Shown piece by piece: positions 8,006 through 16,029 of a stretch of 64,000 nt of DNA; within the stretch, counting starts at the first letter, position 1; each line of letters opens with the position of its first letter. A program made the position numbers and the translations under genes. The notes below the pieces were generated by a model. The model did not search any database and was not told the DNA's origin. It worked only from the letters and a program-made list of their open reading frames with translations. The stretch spans positions 434,001 to 498,000 of the forward strand of contig NZ_FOKG01000001.1 in the NCBI RefSeq assembly GCF_900111885.1, read 5' to 3'. This DNA is from Amycolatopsis marina (lineage in GTDB: Bacteria; Actinomycetota; Actinomycetes; Mycobacteriales; Pseudonocardiaceae).

Positions 8006-9409
8006 GGTGGCGTGGGCGTGCAGGATGTGGGCGACCGCCTCGGTGACTCGGGCGGTGTGTTCCAGGTGCAGCCACTCGTCCGGCACGTGGGCGTTGTTGC
8101 CGGGCCCGCGCGGCCCGGTGACGACGAACTGCGCGTCGGGGTAGGCGCGGGCGAACAGGCCGAGGAACGGGATCGTGCCGCCGAGGCCGATCGCCTGCCA
8201 TTGCCTGCCGAACACGTCCGAACTCACCCGGTCGAGCGCGGCTTCGAGCCAGGGCGCCAGGGCGGGCGAGTTCCAGCCGTCCGCGCCCTCGCCACGCTCG
8301 ACGACGACCTGTGCGCCGAACGGGACGTCGGTGGTGAGCGCGCGCCTGATGGCGCTCAGTGCGGCGCCCGAGTCGGCGGTGGGTGGCAGCCGGAAGCTGA
8401 GCTTCACACCGGTCTGCGGCCGCAGCACGTTGCCCGCGTCCGCGATCGGCGGAAGCCCCTCCGCTCCGGTCACCGAAAGGGTCGTGCGCCACGTGTTGTT
8501 CAGGATGAGCTCGGCCGGATCGTCGCTGAGCGGGCGCACCCCCTCGGCCAGCGGCAGCTCCGGCGTCCGATACCCCCGCCCGACGGCGGACTTCACCTCG
8601 GCCAACCGTTCCGACGGCACCTCCACCACGAGTTCGGGCAACCCGAACTCGCCGGTTCGGGAGTCCTCGATGCGGTCCAGCAACTCCCGCAACACCCGGA
8701 AGGAGCTCACGACGACGCCACTGCCGTGCCCGGAGTGCACACCCGACTCCAGCACCCGCACGGTCAGATCGAGGAACGCGATACCGCGCAGCGAGGTCGC
8801 CAGCCACAGGCCCTCGTAGTCCCCACCGGCGGTGTCGAGGCACACCACCAGCCCGACCCGCCCGATCCGTTCCGAGAGGTGTTCGAGATACGCCGCGAGG
8901 TCGGGGCTGCCGGACTCCTCGCAGGTCTCCAGCAACACGACCGTGCGCGCGTGGCTGCCGCCCGCCGCGTCCAGCGCCCGCAGCGCGGCCCCCGCCGCAT
9001 ATGCGGCATAGCCGTCGTCGCCCGCCCCACGGCCGTAGAGCCTGCCGTCCTTGAGTACCGGAGTCCACGGCCCGAGCCCCGGCGACCACTCGCCGGCAGG
9101 CGGCTGCTTGTCCAGGTGGCCGTAGACGACGACGGTCTCGTCGGTGTCCGCGTGCCTGCCGGGAACATCGAGCAGCAACACCGGCGTGCGGCCGGGCAGC
9201 TCCACCACCTCGGTCCGCGCACCGGGGATCTCCCGCGCGTCCAGCCACGCACGCACGAGGTCCACCGCGGCGTGCAGCTGGCCACTTGCCAGCCACCCGC
9301 TGTCGAAGGCAGGCGAAAGCGCCGGGATGGTCACGAACTCCGCGAGGCCGTCCAGCGCCTCGCGCTCCCAGATGGTCCGAACCGTGTCCCGTACGAGTCG
9401 CTGATCCAT
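7997..9409 (-). CDS. M20-family metallopeptidase (dipeptidase-like)
   Basis: This complete paralogue of the gene at the left edge is 470 aa. The M20 zinc-site pattern is visible: YGHLD with His98, GRGAGDD near 127-132, ETCEES with Glu164/Glu165, CLDTAGGDYEG, and the dimerisation domain starting near HSGHGSG. A C-terminal GLGGTIPFLG and a late His complete the site. ATG 9409 has no Shine-Dalgarno, but CAGGAT lies exactly 6 nt upstream, suggesting a leaderless mRNA. It is convergent with the importer operon. Two related peptidases bracketing an importer suggest they hydrolyse the transported or a related amide compound; this is inference. Confidence 0.93.
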   Translation of the reverse strand: MDQRLVRDTVRTIWEREALDGLAEFVTIPALSPAFDSGWLASGQLHAAVDLVRAWLDAREIPGARTEVVELPGRTPVLLLDVPGRHADTDETVVVYGHLDKQPPAGEWSPGLGPWTPVLKDGRLYGRGAGDDGYAAYAAGAALRALDAAGGSHARTVVLLETCEESGSPDLAAYLEHLSERIGRVGLVVCLDTAGGDYEGLWLATSLRGIAFLDLTVRVLESGVHSGHGSGVVVSSFRVLRELLDRIEDSRTGEFGLPELVVEVPSERLAEVKSAVGRGYRTPELPLAEGVRPLSDDPAELILNNTWRTTLSVTGAEGLPPIADAGNVLRPQTGVKLSFRLPPTADSGAALSAIRRALTTDVPFGAQVVVERGEGADGWNSPALAPWLEAALDRVSSDVFGRQWQAIGLGGTIPFLGLFARAYPDAQFVVTGPRGPGNNAHVPDEWLHLEHTARVTEAVAHILHAHATRR

Positions 9410-9415
9410 GCCTCG

Positions 9416-9421
9416 ATCCTG
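9416..9421 (-). promoter_or_regulatory. -10-like box for leaderless M20 gene
   Basis: CAGGAT on the minus strand sits 6 nt before ATG 9409, the same box and spacing as for the paralogue at 707. Confidence 0.45.
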
Positions 9422-9434
9422 ACACGCACCCCCC

Positions 9435-9448
9435 GTGGTGCACGTCAC
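9435..9448. promoter_or_regulatory. CRP/Fnr-like dyad upstream of M20 gene
   Basis: GTGGTGCACGTCAC has the GTGR-N6-TCAC layout with one deviation from the dyad. It lies 26-39 nt upstream of the M20 start, where it would overlap a -35 region. Weaker than the site at 873-886. Confidence 0.3.
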
Positions 9449-9652
9449 ACGAAGCTCGGCTTTGCTGAACCGTTGGGTGCGAAGAGTCGCCGCCAGCGTC
9501 GCGAACACGCTGCCCGCCCTGGTCCCGGTGTCGAACGCAGTCCCTACCTTCGGCGGCCCCATCATCGGGAGTCCAAGCGTTTGCGCAGCTCACATACCTT
9601 TTCCCGGCAACGAATCGGCTTCGGGGACTCACCATCCCTGGCCGGTTCATGT

Positions 9653-9701
9653 CAGGATGGCCGCGTGAACCGTCACCGCCGACGGTGACCCGAGCGCTCG
9701 G
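9653..9701 (+). promoter_or_regulatory. Putative leaderless leader-peptide promoter and hairpin upstream of bkdA
   Basis: This lies in the 374-bp gap 9410-9783. CAGGAT (9653-9658) is followed after 6 nt by GTG 9665, the leaderless layout used by both M20 genes. A hairpin GTCACCG-CCGA-CGGTGAC (9672-9689) covers the mini-ORF and its stop. A 12-bp palindrome CCGAGCGCTCGG (9690-9701) follows. The rest of the gap up to the AGGAG ribosome site before 9784 shows only GC-rich sequence with weak self-complementarity. Attenuation is inferred. Confidence 0.4.
9665..9688 (+). CDS. Possible 7-codon arginine-rich leader peptide
   Basis: GTG AAC CGT CAC CGC CGA CGG TGA encodes fMet-Asn-Arg-His-Arg-Arg-Arg. 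It starts exactly 6 nt after a CAGGAT box and lies within a hairpin, 95 nt before bkdA. Three consecutive Arg codons (CGC, CGA, CGG) could make ribosome progress sensitive to charged tRNA-Arg or general translation state. It is too short for coding statistics and may be chance. Confidence 0.3.
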   Translation: MNRHRRR

Positions 9702-9783
9702 ACCCGATGCGCAGGTGGCCGCCGGCGAAGTCGTGGTGGCCGCCACAAGCGGCTGCGCGGCACCGAACCGAGGAGACAAGCGC

Positions 9784-10995
9784 ATGTCGTCCCCCGAACA
9801 GTGGACGCGCCCGGAGCCTGGCGCCGGACCAGCCGCAACAGCGGCGGAACCGACTCCGGAACAGGTGATAGCGGGTTTGCGAGCAACAAACGAAGGTGGC
9901 ACTGAGCTGACTCAGCTGCTCACCCCCGAAGGCGAGCGGGTCCCGTCGTCACAGTTCGACCCCTACCTCGCCGACATCGACGCCGAAGCGCTGCGCGGGC
10001 TCTACCGCGACATGGTGCTCGTCCGTCGTGGAGATCGCGAAGCCAATCACATGCAGCGCCAGGGCCAGCTCGGCATCTGGGTTCCGCTGCTCGGCCAGGA
10101 AGCCGCACAGATCGGCTCCGGCCGCGCGCTCAAGTCGCGCGACATGGCGTTCCCCAGCTACCGCGAGCACGGTGTGGCCTTCACACGGGGCGTGGACTTC
10201 AAGGAGTTGCTCGGCATCTTCCGCTGCTCGGACCAGGGCGGCTGGGACTTCAAGAAGCACGGCTTCCACCCGTACACGATCGTCATCGGCAACCAGGTCC
10301 TCAACGCCACCGGCTACGCGATGGGGCAGAAGTTCGAAGGCAAGGTCGGGGACGACGACGGCGAAGCCACCATCACCTACTTCGGTGACGGCGCCACGAG
10401 CCAGGGCGACGTGGCCGAGGGCTTCGTCTGGGCCGCGGTCTACGACGCGCCGGTGGTGTTCTTCTGTCAGAACAACCAGTGGGCCATCTCGGAGCCGACC
10501 GAGCGCCAGTCGCGGTTGCCGCTGTACCAGCGGGCCAGGGGTTACGGCTTCCCCGGCATCCGGGTGGACGGCAACGACGTGCTCGCCTGCCTCGCGGTGA
10601 CCCGCTGGGCGCTGGAGGAGTGCAGGCACGGCAACGGACCGGTGCTGATCGAGGCCTTCACCTACCGGATGGACGCCCACACCACCACCGACGACCCCAC
10701 CCGCTACCGGCTCTCCGACGAGCTGGAGGAGTGGAAGCTGAAGGACCCGATCGAGCGCGTCCGCGCCTACCTGGCCCGCGGCGGCGGCGCCGACCAGGAC
10801 TTCTTCGACCAGGTGCAGACCGAGTCGGACGAGTTCGCCGCCGAGCTGCGCGACTTCTGCTTCAACATGCCGGATCCACCGCCGGAGCGGATCTTCCAGA
10901 ACGTCTACGCGGAGCCCTCGCCGGTGCTCGACGCCCAGCGCGAGGAGTATCTCGCCTACCTGGACGGCTTCGCGACCGCCGGGGGTGAGCGCTGA
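9784..10995 (+). CDS. bkdA: Branched-chain 2-oxoacid dehydrogenase E1 alpha subunit
   Basis: This is the thiamine-diphosphate subunit of the heterotetrameric E1 that decarboxylates 2-oxoacids, 403 aa. The ThDP/Mg motif GDGATSQGD...NN lies near residues 201-230. Upstream is the MQRQGQLGIWVPLLGQEAAQIGSG segment and downstream DAHTTTDDPTRYR, the phosphorylation-loop equivalent. A 45-residue Ala/Pro-rich N-terminus precedes the domain. ATG 9784 is chosen for AGGAG at 9770-9774. The stop overlaps the start of the E1 beta gene. In actinobacteria the alpha/beta E1 is usually the branched-chain type, because pyruvate dehydrogenase there normally uses a homodimeric AceE; acetoin or pyruvate specificity cannot be excluded. 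Confidence 0.92.
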   Translation: MSSPEQWTRPEPGAGPAATAAEPTPEQVIAGLRATNEGGTELTQLLTPEGERVPSSQFDPYLADIDAEALRGLYRDMVLVRRGDREANHMQRQGQLGIWVPLLGQEAAQIGSGRALKSRDMAFPSYREHGVAFTRGVDFKELLGIFRCSDQGGWDFKKHGFHPYTIVIGNQVLNATGYAMGQKFEGKVGDDDGEATITYFGDGATSQGDVAEGFVWAAVYDAPVVFFCQNNQWAISEPTERQSRLPLYQRARGYGFPGIRVDGNDVLACLAVTRWALEECRHGNGPVLIEAFTYRMDAHTTTDDPTRYRLSDELEEWKLKDPIERVRAYLARGGGADQDFFDQVQTESDEFAAELRDFCFNMPDPPPERIFQNVYAEPSPVLDAQREEYLAYLDGFATAGGER

Positions 10996-12023
10996 TGGCT
11001 GCCCCGGTGAAGGACAACGTGAGCGCGGCGAGCTCGTCCGTGCAGAACCTGACCATCGGCAAGGCGCTCAACCAGGGCCTGCGGGCGGCGATGGAGGCCG
11101 ACGACAAGGTCCTGATGATGGGCGAGGACGTCGGCAAGCTCGGCGGCGTCTTCCGGATCACCGACGGCCTGCAGAAGGACTTCGGCGAGCAGCGCGTGCT
11201 GGACACCCCGCTGGCCGAGTCCGGGATCATCGGCACCGCGGTCGGGCTGGCCGTGCGCGGCTTCCGCCCGGTGTGCGAGATCCAGTTCGAGGGGTTCATC
11301 TTCCCCGGCTTCGACCAGATCGTCAGCCAGCTGGCGAAGCTGCACTACCGCTCGGAGGGCCGGATCAAGGTACCGGTGGTGATCCGGGTGCCGTTCGGCG
11401 GCGGGATCGGCGCCGTCGAGCACCACTCGGAGTCCCCGGAGTCGCTGTTCGCGCACGTCGCGGGCCTCAAGGTCGTCTCCTGCTCGAACCCGGTCGATGC
11501 CTACTGGATGATCCAGCAGGCCATCGCCTGCGACGACCCGGTGCTGTTCTTCGAGCCGAAGCGGCTGTACCACTCGGGCAACCTGAAGGCCCCCGTGGAC
11601 ACTTCGGCGACACCGGATCCGCTGTTCGCCTCCAGGGTGGCCCGCACCGGCGACGCCGCGACGCTGGTGGGCTACGGCCCCTCGGTGAAGGTCTGCCTCG
11701 ACGCCGCGACCGCGGCGGCCGAGGAGGGCCGCTCGCTCGAGGTGATCGACCTGCGCACGCTTTCCCCGCTCGACCTCGGTCCGGTGTTCGAGTCGGTGCG
11801 CCGCACCGGCAGGCTCATCGCGGTGAGCGAGGCCCCTTCGGAGTCGTCGCTGACCTCGGAGATCGCCACCCGCGTGCAGCAGGAGTGCTTCTACTCGCTG
11901 GAAGCGCCGGTGCTGCGGGTGACCGGTTTCGACACCCCGTACCCGCCGACCAAGCTCGAGGAGCACTATCTGCCCGATCTGGACCGGGTGCTACACGCCG
12001 TCGACCGTTCGCTGGCCTGGTAA
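10995..12023 (+). CDS. bkdB: Branched-chain 2-oxoacid dehydrogenase E1 beta subunit
   Basis: This is the partner subunit completing the E1 active sites, 342 aa. Transketolase-type pyrimidine domain markers are GEDVGKLGGVFRITDGL and DTPLAESGIIGTAVG, then FPGFDQIVSQ and RVPFGGGIGAVEHHSESPE. The C-terminal transketolase domain has VIDLRTLSPLD and SEAPSESS. The start overlaps the bkdA stop, and E2 begins 13 nt after its stop. No E3 (dihydrolipoamide dehydrogenase) gene lies in the operon, so the complex must borrow one encoded elsewhere. Confidence 0.93.
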   Translation: MAAPVKDNVSAASSSVQNLTIGKALNQGLRAAMEADDKVLMMGEDVGKLGGVFRITDGLQKDFGEQRVLDTPLAESGIIGTAVGLAVRGFRPVCEIQFEGFIFPGFDQIVSQLAKLHYRSEGRIKVPVVIRVPFGGGIGAVEHHSESPESLFAHVAGLKVVSCSNPVDAYWMIQQAIACDDPVLFFEPKRLYHSGNLKAPVDTSATPDPLFASRVARTGDAATLVGYGPSVKVCLDAATAAAEEGRSLEVIDLRTLSPLDLGPVFESVRRTGRLIAVSEAPSESSLTSEIATRVQQECFYSLEAPVLRVTGFDTPYPPTKLEEHYLPDLDRVLHAVDRSLAW

Positions 12024-12036
12024 GGGGGTTCGACAG

Positions 12037-13419
12037 ATGCCTGACTACAAGCACTTCCCCCTGTCCGACACCGCGGAGGGGCTGACCGAGGCGGAGATCC
12101 TCGACTGGCGCGTCAAGCCGGGCGAAGAGGTGACCGTCAACCAGATCGTCGTCGAGGTGGAGACCGCCAAGGCCGCCGTCGAGCTACCGATCCCGTGGGC
12201 CGGTGTGGTCACCGAGCTGCTCGTGGAGCCGGGACAGACCGTGGAGGTCGGCACACCGATCCTCACGGTCGACGTGGACCCGAACGGCGCACCTGCCGAA
12301 TCCCCGGCCGGTTCCAACGGCTCGGCACCGGCGCCTGCCGAGGAGACCCCCGCCGAGACCGCCCCCGCCGAGGAGGAGATGAAGCCGCTGGTCGGCTACG
12401 GCTCCAAAGCGGTGTCGGCCAAACGTCGTCCGCGGAAGTCGGCGGGCGCTCCGGCCACTCCGGCCGCGGCCGGACCAGCGACACCGGCGGCGCCGGCAGC
12501 GCCGGTCGGTGCTCCGAAGGGCGGGCACGTGCCGCTGGCCAAGCCGCCGGTGCGCAAGCTCGCCAAGGAACTCGGGGTGGACCTGCACGACCTCAGCGGA
12601 TCCGCCGACGGTGGCGTGATCACTCGCGAGGACGTCCACCGTGCCGCCAACGGCAGCACCAGGATCAGCGGAGAGCTCCCGGGAGCGGAGGCTCCGGCCG
12701 CGCCCGCGATCGACCCGGCCGCGCGCGAGCGCAGGGTGAAGATCAAGGGTGTCCGCAAGGCGACAGCGGCGGCGATGGTGCAGAGCGCGTTCACCGCACC
12801 GCACGTGACGGAGTTCCTCACCGTCGACGTGACGCCGATGATGGAGCTGCGGGCGAGGCTGAAGGACAGCCCCGCCTTCGCCGGGGTGAAGCTGACCCCG
12901 CTGGCGTTCGCGGCCAAGGCCATGTGCCTCGCCGCGAAGCGGACGCCGGACGTCAACGCGACGTGGGACTCCGAAGCCGGCGAGATCGTCTACAAGGACT
13001 ACGTGCACCTCGGGGTCGCCGCGGCCACCCCGCGCGGGCTCGTGGTGCCGAAGATCCGCGACGCCGATTCGATGTCACTGCCCGAGCTGGCCGGCGCGCT
13101 CGGTGAGCTCACCGCCACCGCGCGGGAGGGCAAGACGACGCCCGCCGACATGGTCAACGGCACGATCACGATCAGCAACGTCGGGGTCTTCGGCGTCGAC
13201 ACCGGCACGCCGATCGTCAATCCCGGCGAGTCCGCGATCCTGGCGTTCGGCGCGATCCGCGACACCCCGTGGGTGGTCGACGGTGAAATCAAGATCCGCA
13301 AGGTGCTGCAACTCGCGCTGAGCTTCGACCACCGCGTGGTCGACGGCCAGCAGGGCTCGGAGTTCCTCGCGGACGTGGGTGCGCTGCTGGCGGACCCGTC
13401 GATGGCGATCACCTTCTGA
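12037..13419 (+). CDS. bkdC: Dihydrolipoamide acyltransferase (E2) of branched-chain 2-oxoacid dehydrogenase
   Basis: This E2 core enzyme of 460 aa transfers the acyl group from lipoate to CoA. One N-terminal lipoyl domain (about 1-80) carries the lipoylation site VETAKAAVE with Lys45. A Pro/Ala/Glu linker and a basic KRRPRKSAG segment follow. The peripheral subunit-binding domain (PPVRKLAKELGVDLHDL, about 169-200) and the catalytic domain ending in SFDHRVVDG, with the catalytic His near 433, complete it. A single lipoyl domain and the heterotetrameric E1 next door fit BCKDH. A strong hairpin terminator follows 12 nt after the stop. Confidence 0.93.
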   Translation: MPDYKHFPLSDTAEGLTEAEILDWRVKPGEEVTVNQIVVEVETAKAAVELPIPWAGVVTELLVEPGQTVEVGTPILTVDVDPNGAPAESPAGSNGSAPAPAEETPAETAPAEEEMKPLVGYGSKAVSAKRRPRKSAGAPATPAAAGPATPAAPAAPVGAPKGGHVPLAKPPVRKLAKELGVDLHDLSGSADGGVITREDVHRAANGSTRISGELPGAEAPAAPAIDPAARERRVKIKGVRKATAAAMVQSAFTAPHVTEFLTVDVTPMMELRARLKDSPAFAGVKLTPLAFAAKAMCLAAKRTPDVNATWDSEAGEIVYKDYVHLGVAAATPRGLVVPKIRDADSMSLPELAGALGELTATAREGKTTPADMVNGTITISNVGVFGVDTGTPIVNPGESAILAFGAIRDTPWVVDGEIKIRKVLQLALSFDHRVVDGQQGSEFLADVGALLADPSMAITF

Positions 13420-13431
13420 CAGACGCGAACA

Positions 13432-13472
13432 CCGCTGCCCGCCGCACGGCATCGTCGTGCGGCGGGCAGCGG
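13432..13472. terminator. Strong bidirectional hairpin between bkdC and pentapeptide gene
   Basis: CCGCTGCCCGCCGCACG (13432-13448) pairs perfectly over 17 bp with 13456-13472, leaving a 7-nt loop. It sits between two convergent stop codons (13419 and 13477). Confidence 0.8.
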
Positions 13473-13476
13473 CGTG

Positions 13477-14805
13477 TCAGTCCCGGTAACGGACGTGGCG
13501 CTCCGGAAGTTCGGTGTCGTGTAGCGTCAGGTCGCGCACGTTCAGCCACTTGACGTCATCTTCCTGCAGCTCGATTTCCTCCTCGAAGCGCACGGCGTGC
13601 AGTTCGGTGTCGACCAGCCACAGCAGGTGCTCTCCCTGCACCGCATCCCGTAGGTCGATCGTGCAGTCCGCGAGGACGGACTGCCGGATCGTGCAGTTGA
13701 CATGCGGCGCGTCGAGGTCACGTGGACCCTTTCCGAGCTCCCGGAACTCGAAGGTGCAGCCGGAGAACTCACAGTCACGGAAGTTGACGGGGCAGTGCCA
13801 CCGTTGCGTGCCCCTGAACGAGATCGTGACGTCCTGGAACTGGCATCCGATGAGATCGACGGTGTGGTGCTGCACCCGCTCGGCATCGAGGACGACCGTT
13901 CCGCCTCGGAACACGGCCCCCAGAAGTTCTGCCTTCCCGAACTCGGTGCGCTCGGCCAGGAACTCGGCCGCACTGAAGGTGGTATTCGACAGCCACCGCA
14001 GGTCGAGGATTGTTCGGCCACCCTCGAACCGGGCGCCGTCGAACCGAGCCCAGCCCGAGGTCGCGACCGAGGTGAAGTCCATGTCCGCAAGCACCGCACC
14101 ACTGAGATCCAGGTCCACATGCGGGCGTGCCCAACCACCGGACAGCCGTTCCCTGAGTACGCCCACCACCGTCTCGCGTACCTTGACGTCGCTGCCGTCG
14201 CCCTCCACGGCGGGCAGCCGCAGGTAGCCGCACAGCACGTCCACACAGATCTGCTGGTTCCCGCTCCAGTCGTCCGCCAGACCCGCCATCGCGTACACGC
14301 CGGCCAGGCGGACCGCCGGATGCTCGTGAGCAAGCTGTTCCGCGGCGGTGCCGTACCGCTCGTTGAAGCTCTGCTCCTGCTCGCGCTGGTCTCGTGACTG
14401 CGCCAGCCTGTGCTCGGCCTCGGTCACCCGCTGTTTACGCAGGTTGACCGCGAGCAGCACCACACCGCCGAGTCCGGCCACGACAGCGAGCGCGATTTTG
14501 AGCAGTTCGAGCAGCTGCACCGGGTCGAACGCGGCAGGCGGGGGCATCTCGGGCCAGTTGAACAAGGCGAGCAGGCCGGTGAGCACACCGGCCGCGACCA
14601 GCACGGCAAGCAGAAGCCAGCCCAGCACGGACCCCCGGATCCCGACCGGCTCAGGTTCCGTCTGCTGACTCCGGTCAACCGTGAAGGATGTCCGCCGGGC
14701 GGCCACACTCCGTACCCGCCTGCCGACGATGACCAGCACCAACAACGCCACTGTCGTCGCCCCCGCGACGAATCTCGGATCACCATGTCCGTACCAGCTC
14801 CACAC
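13477..14805 (-). CDS. Pentapeptide-repeat membrane protein
   Basis: This 442-aa protein has three hydrophobic segments in the first ~120 residues (near 13-28, 60-85 and 98-120), then a charged coiled segment (KQRVTEAEHRLAQSRDQREQEQSFNERYGTAAEQL is of the RF.RY..AAEQLG type, quoted in part). The C-terminal half from about residue 205 is beta-rich, with degenerate A(D/N)LXX pentapeptide-like steps (ADMDFTS, ARFDGARFEGG, FRDCEFSGCTFEF, ADCTIDLRDA). These proteins are common in actinobacteria and their function is unknown. The start is a GTG at 14805 without a convincing ribosome site. It diverges from fxsA across 70 bp. Confidence 0.85.
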   Translation of the reverse strand: MWSWYGHGDPRFVAGATTVALLVLVIVGRRVRSVAARRTSFTVDRSQQTEPEPVGIRGSVLGWLLLAVLVAAGVLTGLLALFNWPEMPPPAAFDPVQLLELLKIALAVVAGLGGVVLLAVNLRKQRVTEAEHRLAQSRDQREQEQSFNERYGTAAEQLAHEHPAVRLAGVYAMAGLADDWSGNQQICVDVLCGYLRLPAVEGDGSDVKVRETVVGVLRERLSGGWARPHVDLDLSGAVLADMDFTSVATSGWARFDGARFEGGRTILDLRWLSNTTFSAAEFLAERTEFGKAELLGAVFRGGTVVLDAERVQHHTVDLIGCQFQDVTISFRGTQRWHCPVNFRDCEFSGCTFEFRELGKGPRDLDAPHVNCTIRQSVLADCTIDLRDAVQGEHLLWLVDTELHAVRFEEEIELQEDDVKWLNVRDLTLHDTELPERHVRYRD

Positions 14806-14875
14806 AACGGGTGACGTTATCGGCCGGGTGGGTTACCTCGGGAGCAAATCGGGCACGTCGGGCGTTGAACCGGGT

Positions 14876-15361
14876 ATGGCTGTCGCGTTACTGCTCTACG
14901 TGGTTGCCGAGGTGGCCGCCGTCTGGGCGGTGGGCTCGGCGATCGGATTCTTCCCGACGATCGGACTGCTCCTGGCCGGAGCGTTCCTGGGGTCCGCGCT
15001 CGCCCGGCGTCAGGGCGCGAAGGCCGCCAAGGCATTCATGGAGACCGCCCGTTCGGGCAAGTCCGCGCATGCCGAGGTCACCGACGGGATGCTGATCGCA
15101 CTCGGCGGACTGCTGATCCTGCTGCCCGGTTTCGTCAGCGACGTCGCGGGCCTGTTGTTCCTGCTGCCGCCGTCGCGAAGCCTGATTCGCCGGTCATGGC
15201 TGCGCAGGCTGGAGCGCCGCGCTCCGATGATGAACCCGCAGTACCCGCAGTACCCGCATCCGGCCCGGCCGCAGGTGATCGTGGTGGACAGCGAGGTCGT
15301 CGAGGACGACCGGCCGTCTCGACCCACACAGCAGCCGCGCCCGATCATCGACCCGCAGTAG
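14876..15361 (+). CDS. fxsA: FxsA family membrane protein
   Basis: This small integral membrane protein has 161 aa. Family signatures are AVGSAIGFFPTIGLLLAGAF.G, the short basic loop ALARRQG, and TDGMLIALGGLLILLPGFVSD, with two to three membrane spans and a Pro/Arg-rich tail. In E. coli FxsA overexpression suppresses F-exclusion of phage T7; the role in actinobacteria is not established. ATG 14876 is chosen because the hydrophobic domain starts there; the frame is open 5' but non-homologous. It ends 10 bp before the convergent SCP2 gene. Confidence 0.9.
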   Translation: MAVALLLYVVAEVAAVWAVGSAIGFFPTIGLLLAGAFLGSALARRQGAKAAKAFMETARSGKSAHAEVTDGMLIALGGLLILLPGFVSDVAGLLFLLPPSRSLIRRSWLRRLERRAPMMNPQYPQYPHPARPQVIVVDSEVVEDDRPSRPTQQPRPIIDPQ

Positions 15362-15371
15362 GTTCGCGGGC

Positions 15372-16010
15372 TCAGGGCTGCGGCAGATCGAAGTAGCTGC
15401 TGAACCGGACGGCGGGGGCGTACTCGCCCTTCACCTTGACCTTCCCGGTGACGAACATGGCCGCGACCGCGACGCTGCCCGTCGCCATCCGGATGAAGTC
15501 CTCGACGGACAGGGTGATCGTGGTGTCCGGCGCACGGTCGAGGTCTTCGCCGGATACGCAGATGCCGTCCTCGATCACGGTCTGGAACCGATCAAATCCG
15601 TCCGCGCCGTCACCAGGGGTAAATCTCCATGAAACGACGACGTCAATGTTCCTCGCGCGTTCCGGAACGAAATGGTCCGACATTCTGCGGAAAATCTCGT
15701 CGATGAAAACATGGCGTAGCTCGTCGTGTTCGCTGATGGCTTTGATCTGTTCCTTCGACGCGCTCCGCACGATGTCGACCAGCACCTCGGTGGACAGCGA
15801 ACTCAACTCGATGCCCGCGCCGGTTCTGCCCAGCATGTGCAGCGTTTCCAGCAATTGAACGAACTGATCCCGCGTGAGCGCGGTCACATCGACGTGTCGC
15901 GCGAAGGCGTCGATCGGATGCTCGGCTTCCCGCCCGCGGGCCGGAGTTTCAGTGGCACGGGAGAAACGGAAACGCTCGCGCCAGGATTTCGGCTCAGCAG
16001 GTTTGGGCAC
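15372..16010 (-). CDS. SCP2 sterol-transfer-domain protein (first of tandem pair)
   Basis: This 212-aa protein ends in an SCP2-like lipid-binding domain (about 120-212): VVVSWRF, FQTVIEDGICVSGED, TTITLSVEDFIRMATGS, FVTGKVKVKGE and a terminal SSYFDLPQP. The N-terminal half is helical, with no recognised domain. It is a paralogue of the adjacent gene (16030-16686). It starts with GTG at 16010, 19 nt after that gene's stop, so both form an operon running away from tetR. It probably carries a hydrophobic acyl or sterol-like ligand. The shared operator upstream ties it to the lipid regulon. Confidence 0.85.
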   Translation of the reverse strand: MPKPAEPKSWRERFRFSRATETPARGREAEHPIDAFARHVDVTALTRDQFVQLLETLHMLGRTGAGIELSSLSTEVLVDIVRSASKEQIKAISEHDELRHVFIDEIFRRMSDHFVPERARNIDVVVSWRFTPGDGADGFDRFQTVIEDGICVSGEDLDRAPDTTITLSVEDFIRMATGSVAVAAMFVTGKVKVKGEYAPAVRFSSYFDLPQP

Positions 16011-16029
16011 GTCGGCGAATTCTACCGGT

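Noticed and set aside
9784-13419. Complete pyruvate dehydrogenase operon
   Set aside because: No E3 gene and a heterotetrameric E1; in actinobacteria this fits branched-chain 2-oxoacid dehydrogenase better.
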